Assembly (NCBI GenBank): GCA_964497615.1
Contig: CAZCEC010000004.1
Coordinates: 1 to 64,000 of the forward strand
Length of the DNA stretch: 64,000 nucleotides
Origin: CAZCEC01 sp964497615
GTDB lineage: Bacteria > Chloroflexota > Anaerolineae > Anaerolineales > UBA6663
Direction of reading: 5' to 3'
In this document: in pieces, positions 15,788 through 24,528 of the stretch
Position numbering within the stretch: position 1 is the stretch's first letter
How the letters are laid out: each line of letters begins with the position of its first letter
Translations under genes and position numbers: made by a program
The notes under the pieces: model-generated
What the model saw: the letters and a program-made list of their open reading frames with translations, nothing else
What the model was told of the DNA's origin: nothing
The model's database searches: none

Positions 15788-18700
15788 GTGTTCACGATTC
15801 AGGTGCTCGGCCCGCCGCGCGTCACGCGCGACGGCGCCGCCCTCACGCTCTCCCGCCGCAAGAGCCGCGCCGTCGTCTACTATCTGGCCGGCCACACCCG
15901 TCCGGTTGCGCGCGAGCAGGTGCTGAGTGTGTTGTGGCCCGATCTTGACCGGGCCGCCGCGCAGCAGACCCTGCGCACCACCCTGCATGGTCTGCGCAAA
16001 AGCCTGGGGCCGGCCCTCCTCGCCGACACCGACCGCCTCGCCCTCGCGCCGGAGGTGGAAGTGGACGCGCGCCTCTTCGAGGCGGCGTTGGCGGCCGGCG
16101 CGCCCAGCCCCGAGTCCCTGCGCGCCGCGCTCGACCTGTACCAAGGCGATTTCCTCGACAACTTCAATCTCCCCGATGCCCCTGCCTTTGACGATTGGGT
16201 GGATGCCCAGCGTGAACACTACCGCCGGCTGGCCGTGGGCGGCCTGACGGCCTTGGCAGCCGCCCAGGAGGAGGCCGCCGACTACGCCTCTGCATTGAAC
16301 ACCCTCGACCGTGCCATTGCGTTTGACCCTCTGCAGGAAGATCTCCAGCGAACCGCCCTGCGCCTCCACTACTTGGCCGGCGACCGCACGGGCGCCATCC
16401 GGCGCTACGACCGGCTGCGACGGCTGCTCGATGAGGAGTTGGGTGTGCCGCCCATGGCCGAGACGCGCGCCCTGTACGACAGCCTGCTGGCCGACTCTCC
16501 CCCTGCCTTCACGCCGCCCCATAAGGCAACCCTGCCTGGTCTCACCCCTTCCCCGCGCGCTGGTGCTCCCCAGCCGGCCCCCGTGGCACGCGTCCAACCC
16601 ATCCCCTTTGCGGGCCGTGCCCAGGAGTTGGCCCAATTGCGGGCTGTGGCCTCGTCAGACACCTCTCTCGCCGCGCGCCCCTTCGTGCTCATCGAGGGCG
16701 AACCCGGCATCGGCAAGACTCGGCTGGCGGAAGAATACCTGCGCACGTCGGACACCCTGGTGTTGGCCGCCGGTGCGCGTGAGCTAGAACAGACCCTGCC
16801 CTACCAACCCATCATCGAGGCCCTGCGACAACTTCTTTCACATCTGGCCTGGCCCATGCTGCAAGCCGCCCTGAACGATCCGTCGACTGGATTGGGCGGC
16901 GTCTGGCGCGCTGAGGTGGCGCGCTTGTTGCCCGAACTGCAAACGGAGGCCGCTCCCCCTGCCGGAACGCCCGATGAGCCGCGCCTGTGGGAGGGCCTGC
17001 ATCGCTTCGTCGCAGTCCTCGCCCGCCAGCACCCGGTGAGCATCTTCATTGATGACCTGCAGTGGGCCGACGCCTCCACCCTGGCCCTGCTCAACTATCT
17101 GCACCGCCGCGCCCGCGCTGAGAGCGTCGGCGTGCTCTTTCTGGCCACGGCGCGCCCCCAACCGGTGAGCCCCACCCTGGCCGCCTGGCTGCAAACCCTG
17201 GTCCGCGAAAGCCGGCTGCTGCGCCTCGCGTTGAGCCGGCTGGAACCGGACGATGTGGCGGCTTTGGCCCGCCAGTGGACAGCCGCCCGCGTTGGCGATA
17301 GCCTTCAGGCCAGCGCCTCCCTGGCCGAGTGGCTCATCACCACCTCCGAAGGCAATCCCTATGTGCTGGTCGAGTTGCTGCGCCACGCCTGCGACCAGAG
17401 CCTGATCGGCGGCGACGGCACGCTGGACCTGCAAGCGCTGGCGGCGTCCCCGCTCGTGCCCCGCAGCGTGTACAGCCTGATACAGTCGCGGCTGGCTGGC
17501 CTCAGCGACGCGGCCCGCCGCATGCTCGACGCGGCCGTCGCCGCCGGCCGCGTCTTCCCATTCGAGGTCGTCTATCGCGCTGCTGGCTTATCTGAAACGC
17601 TGGGTCTGGACGCCCTAGACGGGTTGAACTCCGCCCATCTGGTTCAGGCGGCCTCCCCTGGGGCCGGCCCGGTCGGCGGTCCACCCCTCACCTACTACAC
17701 CTTTGACCACAGCCTGACGATGGAGGTCGCCTACCGCGAAGCCGGCGAACCCCGTCACCGCCGCATGCACCGCCGCCTGGCCGAGGCGTTGGAGCAAGTC
17801 TATGGCCGACAGGGGGTAGAGCCGATCGCGGGCGTACTGGCCTTTCATTTCTTCGAAGGGCGTGAGCCAGGGCGGGCCGCGCCGTATGCCGCGCAGGCTG
17901 GCGCGCGGGCCGCCCGCCTGGCCGCCTGGGCCGAGGCCATCGTCTTCTTTGAGCAAGCCCTCCAGGCCGCCGCCAGTTTGGCCCAACGCTTGCCCCTGGC
18001 ACAGCAGTTAGGCGATGCCCATTTGGCCGCCGGCCACATCGACCAGGCGGCCGAGGCGTTCAGCCTGGCCCGCACCCTGGCCCGCGATCTGGGCGATGCC
18101 GGCAGCGAAGAGCGCGCCACCTTGGCGTTGGCTCAGACGCAGCTCTCCCAGGCGCGCTACCCCGATGTGCGCCGGCTGGCCGAGCAGGTGCTGGCCGCCG
18201 CCCCCGCGCCGCTGAGCGCTGCTCAGGCCGAGTTCCTCATCGGCACCGCGCACTCCCTTGAAGGCGCCGACCTCACCCAGGCCACCGAGCATCTGCGGGC
18301 CGCCGAGCGCCACTTGCAGGCCGCCGCCGCGCAGGGCCAGGTGGATGACGCCCGGCGCGCGCAAGTGCGCTTTGAATTGGGCGGTGTGGCCGCCCAGCGC
18401 GGCCACCTGGCCGAGGCCATCGCCCTCTACCGCGAGGCGATGCAGATCGCGGACAACGCCTCTGCCGCCCAGGCGCAGCCTTTCCGGGTGTTGGCGCGCA
18501 ACAACCTGGCCTATCATCTGCACCTGCTGTCGCCCGGCGACCCCGAGGCGCAAGGCGCCGCCGAGGACGGCCTCCGCCTCGCGCAATCCCTCGGTGTCCT
18601 GGGCCTGTGGCCCTATCTCTATTCGACCTTGGGGGAAATCGCGCTGGGCCGGGGCGATGTTGACGCCGCCGAGGAGCGCTTCCAGCAGGGCTTGGCTCTG

Positions 18701-18988
18701 GCCGAGCAGCAACCCTTGCCCGAGCGTGTGGCCGGCCTGACCGCTAATCTCGGGCTGGTGGCGCTGGCGCGCGGCGAAACCGCCCTGGCCCTGCACCGCC
18801 TGTCGGCCGCCATGGCCCACGCCGACGCTCTGGGCACCCACCACCTGGCCGCGCAAATCCGCTTGTGGCTGGCGCCCTTGCTGCCTCCTGCCGAGGCGCG
18901 CGCGCGGCTGGCCGAGGTCCGTGCCTTTGCCCAGGGGCGCACCCGCCTGCTGGCCGAAGCGGAAGCCGTAGGCAGGAAGCTGGCCTAG
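15788..18988 (+). CDS. SARP/BTAD-type transcriptional activator with AAA ATPase and TPR domains
   Basis: 1066 residues from GTG 15788. Residues 1-95: OmpR-like winged helix (FTIQVLGPPRVTRDGAALTL ... LHGLRKSLG). About 96-245: bacterial transcriptional activation domain of helical repeats. About 300-650: STAND/AAA ATPase with Walker A EGEPGIGKTRLAEEYL (about 302-317) and Walker B VSIFIDDLQWADAS (about 416). C-terminal about 690-1066: TPR-like repeats (AEERFQQGLALAEQQ). Such proteins are large, ATP-gated transcription activators whose repeats receive the signal. Preceded by tandem repeats that may be its own operator. It ends tail-to-tail with the next gene in a shared CTAG. Confidence 0.9.
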   Translation: MFTIQVLGPPRVTRDGAALTLSRRKSRAVVYYLAGHTRPVAREQVLSVLWPDLDRAAAQQTLRTTLHGLRKSLGPALLADTDRLALAPEVEVDARLFEAALAAGAPSPESLRAALDLYQGDFLDNFNLPDAPAFDDWVDAQREHYRRLAVGGLTALAAAQEEAADYASALNTLDRAIAFDPLQEDLQRTALRLHYLAGDRTGAIRRYDRLRRLLDEELGVPPMAETRALYDSLLADSPPAFTPPHKATLPGLTPSPRAGAPQPAPVARVQPIPFAGRAQELAQLRAVASSDTSLAARPFVLIEGEPGIGKTRLAEEYLRTSDTLVLAAGARELEQTLPYQPIIEALRQLLSHLAWPMLQAALNDPSTGLGGVWRAEVARLLPELQTEAAPPAGTPDEPRLWEGLHRFVAVLARQHPVSIFIDDLQWADASTLALLNYLHRRARAESVGVLFLATARPQPVSPTLAAWLQTLVRESRLLRLALSRLEPDDVAALARQWTAARVGDSLQASASLAEWLITTSEGNPYVLVELLRHACDQSLIGGDGTLDLQALAASPLVPRSVYSLIQSRLAGLSDAARRMLDAAVAAGRVFPFEVVYRAAGLSETLGLDALDGLNSAHLVQAASPGAGPVGGPPLTYYTFDHSLTMEVAYREAGEPRHRRMHRRLAEALEQVYGRQGVEPIAGVLAFHFFEGREPGRAAPYAAQAGARAARLAAWAEAIVFFEQALQAAASLAQRLPLAQQLGDAHLAAGHIDQAAEAFSLARTLARDLGDAGSEERATLALAQTQLSQARYPDVRRLAEQVLAAAPAPLSAAQAEFLIGTAHSLEGADLTQATEHLRAAERHLQAAAAQGQVDDARRAQVRFELGGVAAQRGHLAEAIALYREAMQIADNASAAQAQPFRVLARNNLAYHLHLLSPGDPEAQGAAEDGLRLAQSLGVLGLWPYLYSTLGEIALGRGDVDAAEERFQQGLALAEQQPLPERVAGLTANLGLVALARGETALALHRLSAAMAHADALGTHHLAAQIRLWLAPLLPPAEARARLAEVRAFAQGRTRLLAEAEAVGRKLA

Positions 18989-19743
18989 TCACCCTCGCCG
19001 GCGCTCATCACCACCACCCGGCGCGGCTCGTTCGGGTCGTACTTCACCTGAATGCTGCGCCCCGCGTGGAACTTGGGCTTGGAAGGCGCGGTCACAAAGC
19101 AGTTCGCCTCGGCGGTGTAGGGTGCGCGCCCCGCTGGCCGCACCTCCAGCAGCAGACGCATCAATTCATAGGGCACGCGCGCCTGATGCTGGCTGATGAT
19201 CCACACCTTGCGAATCTCGGCCGGCGCGGGTAACCCGCGCTGCGCCGTCAGGAAGCCCCGCAGACCGCGCGACAATACCAGGACATTGCCCAGCAGCAGG
19301 AACGCGCACACCAGCAGCAGCCCGATCCCGACGAGATACTGCCCCTGGTAGATCAGCCAACCGCTGCCCGCCAGGCCGGCCGTGAAGACTACGTCCAGCC
19401 CCACCAGCAAGATCAGGCCGCGGACCGTCAGCGGCGGGTAGTAGGCAATGGTCGCTTCAATCGCCTTCACCGCCTTCTCGGCCGTGGCCTGGTCCACACT
19501 GGCCTGCTTGGCGTAGTACTCAACCGCCGGGAAGTGCTGGCTCATCAGCAGCAACCGCTTCACCTCGTCGATTACCTCCGGCCCAATCTCAGCCGCGCGC
19601 ACAGCGGTTGCGGGCGCGCCGCCCGCGCCGGCTGGCATAATGCGGATGGTTGAATTGCAGTACACGCACGCCGCCAGGGTTTGCGCGGCCGTCACCGGCA
19701 AGGGCGCGCCGCAGTTAGGGCACTCCAGACTCTCAACTCGCAT
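18985..19743 (-). CDS. Zinc-ribbon membrane protein
   Basis: 252 residues from ATG 19743 (MRVESLECPNCGAPLPV); the longer upstream frame lacks coding signal. Cys8/Cys11 and Cys26/Cys29 form a zinc ribbon (CPNC...CVYC). A helical stretch follows, then two membrane helices (about 128-180, LILLVGLDVVFTAGLAGSGW and YLVGIGLLLVCAFLLLGNVL). The C-terminal soluble part is beta-rich (RSIQVKYDPNEPRRVVVM), resembling DUF3592-like extracytoplasmic domains. Function unknown. Its TAG and the TAG of the SARP gene share one CTAG palindrome (18985-18988). Confidence 0.7.
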   Translation of the reverse strand: MRVESLECPNCGAPLPVTAAQTLAACVYCNSTIRIMPAGAGGAPATAVRAAEIGPEVIDEVKRLLLMSQHFPAVEYYAKQASVDQATAEKAVKAIEATIAYYPPLTVRGLILLVGLDVVFTAGLAGSGWLIYQGQYLVGIGLLLVCAFLLLGNVLVLSRGLRGFLTAQRGLPAPAEIRKVWIISQHQARVPYELMRLLLEVRPAGRAPYTAEANCFVTAPSKPKFHAGRSIQVKYDPNEPRRVVVMSAGEGD

Positions 19744-19851
19744 AGGTATCTCTTTTCCACTCCGTCGGGAGCACCATTGTAGCGCGGCCCTTGACGGGCC
19801 GCGACCCCGGCCGCCGTGTGCCCCTCGGTGTCCGCTGGCTGCAAATTCCGT

Positions 19852-19908
19852 GTTTACGCCTCCGTTTACGGTCGCGTTCACGCCTGCGTTACGCCTCGGC
19901 GCTATAGT
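19852..19908 (+). promoter_or_regulatory. Four tandem 12-bp repeats upstream of the yceI -10 element
   Basis: GTTTACG, GTTTACG, GTTCACG and GTTACGC start at 19852, 19864, 19876 and 19888, an exact 12-bp period (unit about GTTTACGCCTCC). They end 10 bp before TATAGT (19903-19908) and cover the place of the -35 box, so they look like a multi-site operator. Confidence 0.5.
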
Positions 19909-19964
19909 CGTTGCATACCAAACGGTAATTCGCTGCAGGTCCTATTCCGATAGAGAGGTGTCCC

Positions 19965-20516
19965 ATGTCTTGGAAGATTGACCCATCCCACACCCGCGCC
20001 GTTTTCTCGGTCCGTCACATGATGATCGCCAATGTGCACGGGCAGTTCGAGAACGTGACCGGCACCGTGGACTTCGATGAGGCCGTGCCCGGCCGCTCAC
20101 GCGTGGATGTGCAGATCGACGCCGCCAGCATCAACACCCGCGACGACCGCCGCGACGCCCATCTGCGCTCGCCCGATTTCCTGGATGTCGAGAATCACCC
20201 CTACCTGACCTTCAAGAGCACAAAGGTCGAGGCCCTCGACAACGCCACTGGCCGCATCACCGGCGACCTGACCATCCGCGGTGTCACCCGCCCGGTGGTG
20301 CTGGATGTGGACTACAACGGCCAGGCCAAGAACCCGTATGGGCACACCAGCGCCGGCTTTACCGCCCACACCAAGCTCAACCGCAAGGACTGGGGCCTCA
20401 CCTGGAACGTGGCCCTGGAGACCGGCGGCGTTCTGGTCGGCGATACCGTCAACATCGCCATCGAGCTCGAGATCATCAAGCAGGCCGAGCCGCAGCCGGA
20501 GTTGGTGGCGGCGTAA
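19965..20516 (+). CDS. yceI: YceI family protein (lipocalin-like, polyisoprenoid-binding)
   Basis: 183 residues, all within the YceI beta-barrel: MSWKIDPSHTRAVFSVRHMM, FENVTGTVDFDE, AASINTRDDRRDAHLRSPDF, TGDLTIRGVTRPVVLDV, AGFTAHTKLNRKDWGLTW. Family members bind long isoprenoid chains such as polyprenyl compounds in a hydrophobic pocket, and several are stress-induced. There is no signal peptide, so this copy is cytosolic. AGAGAGGTG precedes the ATG. The upstream 12-bp tandem repeats suggest controlled expression. Confidence 0.93.
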   Translation: MSWKIDPSHTRAVFSVRHMMIANVHGQFENVTGTVDFDEAVPGRSRVDVQIDAASINTRDDRRDAHLRSPDFLDVENHPYLTFKSTKVEALDNATGRITGDLTIRGVTRPVVLDVDYNGQAKNPYGHTSAGFTAHTKLNRKDWGLTWNVALETGGVLVGDTVNIAIELEIIKQAEPQPELVAA

Positions 20517-20529
20517 TCATACGCAGCAG

Positions 20530-20592
20530 GGGCGAAGCATTGGCCGCCGGGTCTTCCGCTGGCCCCGCGCTTGATTGGCCAATGCTTCGCCC
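20530..20592. repeat. Inverted repeat with 16-bp perfect arms
   Basis: 20530-20545 and 20577-20592 are exact reverse complements around a 31-nt GC-rich loop. It lies between the yceI stop and the next promoter. Probably a transcript 3' hairpin for yceI; no T-run follows. Confidence 0.7.
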
Positions 20593-20614
20593 TGTCTTGC
20601 GCGATAATGGCGGC

Positions 20615-21151
20615 GTGCAGCACGCCGACCATGTCGCCCTCCTGCGCCCCGGCGTCACCAGGCCCCTTGGCGCCTGGGCCGACTTTGGCTCAGGCGCCGG
20701 GGCCTTTACCCTGGCCCTGGCCGAACTGCTCGGCCCCGGCGGTGTGATCTATGCCATTGACCGCGACACCGGGGCCTTAAGCACGCTGGCAGACCGCATG
20801 GCGGCGCGCTTCCCTGGCGTCGCCCTGCACACCCTGGCCGCCGACTTCGCCCGCCCGCTGCCTGCGTCCCTGCCGCCGCTGGCGGGACTGGTGATGGCCA
20901 ACGCCCTGCACTTCATCCCAGACAAACACAAGGCCGCCATAGTGCAGCAGATCAAAGCCCATCTGCAGCCAGGCGGGCGCTGGCTTTTGGTAGAATACAA
21001 CGTTGATCACGGCAATCCGTGGGTGCCGCATCCACTATCGTTCGGCACATGGCAGACTCTGGCCCAGCAAGTTGGCTTTGCACAGACCCGCCTGCTTGCC
21101 ACCCGGCCCAGCAGCTTCCTGCGCGAATTCTACGCCGCTGAAAGCACCTAG
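20615..21151 (+). CDS. Class I SAM-dependent methyltransferase
   Basis: 178 residues from GTG 20615, chosen because GATAAT (20603-20608) ends 6 nt upstream, the same leaderless arrangement as elsewhere. The longer in-frame start at 20540 lies inside the inverted repeat. Motif I WADFGSGAGAFTLALAELLGPGG, motif II IYAIDRDTGALSTL, then ANALHFIPDK and LQPGGRWLLVEYNV. Typical UbiE/Methyltransf_25 fold, short. The pirin gene starts 2 nt after its stop. Substrate unknown. Confidence 0.83.
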   Translation: MQHADHVALLRPGVTRPLGAWADFGSGAGAFTLALAELLGPGGVIYAIDRDTGALSTLADRMAARFPGVALHTLAADFARPLPASLPPLAGLVMANALHFIPDKHKAAIVQQIKAHLQPGGRWLLVEYNVDHGNPWVPHPLSFGTWQTLAQQVGFAQTRLLATRPSSFLREFYAAEST

Positions 21152-21153
21152 CG

Positions 21154-21927
21154 ATGTACGAAACCGTCCTCGACCCCGCCTTCGTGCGCGCCGCGCCCAT
21201 CAGCCATTACCCGGCCGCCGAGTTCCCCTGGATGCACCCCATTCACTGGCTGCACAGCCACTTCGCCGTGGGCGGCTGGAGTCCCCTCCAGCGCCTGAGC
21301 GGGATGCTCACCGCGCACATGACGGCCATCGCCCCGCGCAATGGCTTCACCTGGCATCCCCATCGGGGACTGGAGATTTACACCTGGGTGCTGGAAGGCA
21401 CCCTGCACCACGAGGACAGCACCGGCGGCCAGGGCGATATTGGCCCCGGTGAATTGCAGCGCATGTTCTCCGGCCAATGGATCGAGCACCAGGAGTTGAA
21501 CCACGGTGACACCCCGGTGCGCGTGATCCAGATTTGGTACGTCGCGGAATTCAAACACTTTGGCCTGGCCCCGCACTATCAGCAGTTGCCGCGCGCCGCG
21601 CTGCCCGCCCGCCGCACAGACGGCGCCGTCACCTTTAGCCTGATTGGCGATGACTCGCCGATGGAGCAGCACATGCGCGGCCGGCTGACGGCCACCACCG
21701 TGGAGCCCGGCGGGCAGGCATTACTAGAGCCGCCGCGGCCGGATGAGGACTTGTTTTTGTACGTGACGGACGGCCAGGGCGAGGCCGGCCTGCCGGACGG
21801 GCCAGCGGCGGTGGGGCAGTACGACGTGCTGCTGGCGCGGCCCGATACGCCCCCGGTCTTGCTCAACGGCGGTGATGATCAGCCGCTGCACTATCTGAGT
21901 TTTTACCTGCCGCGATTCCTGTCCTGA
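21154..21927 (+). CDS. Pirin family protein
   Basis: 257 residues, a bicupin. The metal site is seen as His68 and His70 in WHPHRGLEIYTWVLEG, with the second pair His112 and Glu114 in WIEHQELN. Pirins bind Fe and may act as quercetin dioxygenases or redox-sensing cofactors. The N-terminal cupin is canonical; the C-terminal one is degenerate. Starts 2 nt after the methyltransferase stop, so the two are co-translated. Actual role here unknown. Confidence 0.92.
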   Translation: MYETVLDPAFVRAAPISHYPAAEFPWMHPIHWLHSHFAVGGWSPLQRLSGMLTAHMTAIAPRNGFTWHPHRGLEIYTWVLEGTLHHEDSTGGQGDIGPGELQRMFSGQWIEHQELNHGDTPVRVIQIWYVAEFKHFGLAPHYQQLPRAALPARRTDGAVTFSLIGDDSPMEQHMRGRLTATTVEPGGQALLEPPRPDEDLFLYVTDGQGEAGLPDGPAAVGQYDVLLARPDTPPVLLNGGDDQPLHYLSFYLPRFLS

Positions 21928-21928
21928 C

Positions 21929-22795
21929 TTAGGCCGGTCTCAATTGGCCCTCAGCCAGCGCCGCTAGCATTGGCAGCGCCGCCTCGGCCGCGGCCACGCC
22001 CGCCGTGTAGGCCAGCGGCGCCAGGTCAAACGCGAACAGGCCCACCGCCGCCACCTCCGGCACAATCACCACCTCCGCCGGGCAGACCGCCAACTGGGCC
22101 TCCAGCAGCCGGACATTGAGCACCAGTGAGGCCTGGTGGACAGCCTCCAGCATCGCCAGCAGACCCAGGCGCTTGCCGATCACAGCCGCATAGCGCAATG
22201 GGCCGCGTGCTTCAAACAACTGCGGCGGGTTGAAAGCAGTAACGCCGCCGGAGAGCAAGTCTACGGCGACGACCGGACGCCCCAGGCCCGCGGCCGCCGC
22301 GACCGGCAGCGGCGCCACCAATCCGCCATCGGTTAGGACACGCCCGTCGATCTCCTGCGGCAGGAACAGTCCCGGCAGCGCCATCGTCGCCAGCACGGCC
22401 GGTTCCAGCGCACCGCTGTCCAGCCACACTTCGCGCCCGGTGGCCAATTCGACGGTCCCCAGGCGCACCGGGAAGTGCAGATCGGCAAAGGTACGGTCGC
22501 CCAGCATGGCGCGCAACCGCGCGTGCATGCGGCCATCGCCAAACAAGGCCCGGTGCGTGGGGTCGGGTTCCCACACCCCCAACAGTTGCGTCTCGGCGAT
22601 GTAATCGGAGATGGCCTCCGGCGTCAGGCCCAGGCCGGCCAGCACGGCCACCAGGCCGCCGCCGCTCACACCCGCCAGGCCGCCCACGCGCAAATCCGCC
22701 GTGGCCAGCACGCTCAGCACGCCGGCCTCGGCTGCGCACTTGGCGCCGCCGCCCGAAAAGGCCAGGAACAGGGGTTTCCGTCCTTGGCTGTGCAC
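21929..22795 (-). CDS. Patatin-like phospholipase
   Basis: 288 residues from GTG 22795 with GGAGG just before it. The upstream frame extension has poor coding character, so the start is not certain. Patatin features: oxyanion loop FSGGGAK (13-19), nucleophile Ser44 in GVSGGG (GxSxG) and the catalytic Asp156 in DGG. Ser/Asp dyad lipid acyl hydrolase, probably acting on membrane lipids. It is convergent with the pirin gene (1 bp between stops) and divergent from the MFS gene. Confidence 0.88.
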   Translation of the reverse strand: MHSQGRKPLFLAFSGGGAKCAAEAGVLSVLATADLRVGGLAGVSGGGLVAVLAGLGLTPEAISDYIAETQLLGVWEPDPTHRALFGDGRMHARLRAMLGDRTFADLHFPVRLGTVELATGREVWLDSGALEPAVLATMALPGLFLPQEIDGRVLTDGGLVAPLPVAAAAGLGRPVVAVDLLSGGVTAFNPPQLFEARGPLRYAAVIGKRLGLLAMLEAVHQASLVLNVRLLEAQLAVCPAEVVIVPEVAAVGLFAFDLAPLAYTAGVAAAEAALPMLAALAEGQLRPA

Positions 22796-22920
22796 GCCTC
22801 CAGCATGGCTGTCAACCGCGCCGGGCAGCGTCCACCTTTGGTCGGAAGCGCAGCGGGCTGTTCCAGCGTTATGCTTTATACTCAGCCGGCGGCGCCTGCC
22901 GCCCCACTTACGGAGCCAGT

Positions 22921-24477
22921 ATGTCGTCCTCGGTATCTTCCGACGCGCCTGCCACACCCAGCCGCCCGCCCCAGGCCAGCCTGGCCGCCGAACTATCGCC
23001 CCGCCGGGTGGTGGTGCTCACCGGCGGCATCATGCTCGGCATCTTCATGGCCTCCATGGAGGCCACGGTCGTCGCCACGGCCATGCCCACCATCGTCGGG
23101 CAGTTAGGCGGGTTGGACACCTATAGCTGGGTCTTCTCCGGCTACATGCTCACCTCCACCACCACCGTGCCGCTCTATGGCAAGTTCTCCGACCTGTTCG
23201 GCCGGCGCAAGGTGTTCGCCGTGTCCATGGCGCTGTTCCTGATCGGCTCGCTGCTGTGCGGGTTGGCCCAGAGCATGCCGCAGCTCATCGCCTTTCGCAT
23301 GGTGCAGGGCTTGGGCGCGGGCGGCTTGCTGCCCCTGGCCTTTATCATCATCGGCGAGTTGTTCGACTACGAGCAGCGCGCCCGGATGCAGGGGTTGTTC
23401 GCCGGGGTCTGGGGGGTCTCGTCCATCGTCGGCCCCCTGCTGGGCGGCTTCCTGGTGGATCAGGTGTCGTGGCCGTGGGTCTTCCTGGTGAACTTGCTCC
23501 CCGGCCTCTTCACTGGCCTACTGGTCTGGTTCCTGCTGCCGCCCAGCCGTCGTCCGCGCGCCACCGGCGTGCGCGTGGATTACGCCGGTGCGGCGATCCT
23601 GACGGCAGGCGTGACCCTGCTGCTGCTGGGCTTGCTGGAATTGGGCACGCCGTTGGGTTGGGGGTTGCTGGCGCTGTCGGCGGCGCTTCTGGCGGCCCTG
23701 GTGTGGGTGGAGCGCCGCGCGCCCGACCCAATCCTGCCGGTGCGCCTGTTCCGCGATCGGCTATTCGCTGTGGCCTGTGTGCACGGCCTGCTCGCCGGCT
23801 GGGCCATGTTCGGCAGTTTGTCCTACGTGCCCCTCTTTGTGCAGGCCGTGCTGGGCACCAGCGCCACGGCCGCCGGCTCCACCCTCACTCCGCTCATGCT
23901 CAGTTGGGTGCTGGCCAGCGTCATCAGCAGCCGGCTGCTGTTGGTCATGCGCTTCCGCCCGCTCGTCATTGGGGGCATGGGCCTGCTGGTCGCTGGCGCG
24001 TTTCTGCTGGCGCAGGCGGGTGTCAACAGCAGTCAGGTCAGCCTCATGCTGGCCCTGGGGTTGATGGGCAGCGGCATGGGCCTGTCCATCCCGGTCTTCT
24101 TGATCGTGGTACAAAGCGCCGTGCCCCGCCGCGACCTGGGGGCCGCCACCTCAACCCTCCAGTTCACCCGCAGCATGGGCGGCACCATTGGCGTGAGCGT
24201 GATGGGCGCGGCATTGGCCGTGTGGCTGGCCGGCAACCTCAGTGCCGCTGGCCTTGTGCCGGACTCTGCTTCCCTATCTGTCCTGCTGGACCCAGCCGCC
24301 TCAGCCGAGGTGATTGCGGCCAATAGCGCCCTGCGCGAGGCCCTGGCCGGCGCCCTGCGCGGCACCTTTGGCCTGGCCCTGGCCGGCGCGGTGCTGGCGC
24401 TGGGGGCCGTGCTCTTCGCGCCGGGCGGCAATCTGGCGGAGGCCAGCGCCGGGGCGAGCGCGCAGGCTGGAGATTAG
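22921..24477 (+). CDS. MFS transporter, DHA2 (14-helix) drug:H+ antiporter family
   Basis: 518 residues with about 14 membrane helices. Motif A-like GKFSDLFGRRKVF after helix 2, and MASMEATVVATAMPTIVGQL in helix 1 (the DHA2 signature with a membrane acidic residue). Related to EmrB/QacA exporters. Proton-driven export of hydrophobic compounds is expected. A -10-like TATACT at 22877-22882 lies upstream and GGAG precedes the ATG. It stands alone without an adjacent TetR or membrane-fusion gene. Confidence 0.92.
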   Translation: MSSSVSSDAPATPSRPPQASLAAELSPRRVVVLTGGIMLGIFMASMEATVVATAMPTIVGQLGGLDTYSWVFSGYMLTSTTTVPLYGKFSDLFGRRKVFAVSMALFLIGSLLCGLAQSMPQLIAFRMVQGLGAGGLLPLAFIIIGELFDYEQRARMQGLFAGVWGVSSIVGPLLGGFLVDQVSWPWVFLVNLLPGLFTGLLVWFLLPPSRRPRATGVRVDYAGAAILTAGVTLLLLGLLELGTPLGWGLLALSAALLAALVWVERRAPDPILPVRLFRDRLFAVACVHGLLAGWAMFGSLSYVPLFVQAVLGTSATAAGSTLTPLMLSWVLASVISSRLLLVMRFRPLVIGGMGLLVAGAFLLAQAGVNSSQVSLMLALGLMGSGMGLSIPVFLIVVQSAVPRRDLGAATSTLQFTRSMGGTIGVSVMGAALAVWLAGNLSAAGLVPDSASLSVLLDPAASAEVIAANSALREALAGALRGTFGLALAGAVLALGAVLFAPGGNLAEASAGASAQAGD

Positions 24478-24484
24478 AAGTCAG

Positions 24485-24519
24485 GAGTCAGAAGTTGGAG
24501 AATACCGACTTCTGATCTC
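24485..24519. terminator. Hairpin between convergent MFS and permease genes
   Basis: TCAGAAGT (24488-24495) pairs with ACTTCTGA (24508-24515), extended by GAG/CTC with one bulge. Probably a bidirectional transcript end; there is no strong T-run. Confidence 0.4.
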
Positions 24520-24528
24520 AGACATCCG

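Noticed and set aside
22793..22825. TTGACA upstream of the patatin gene as a -35
   Set aside because: No -10 at 16-18 bp; it would fall inside the coding start. Probably chance.
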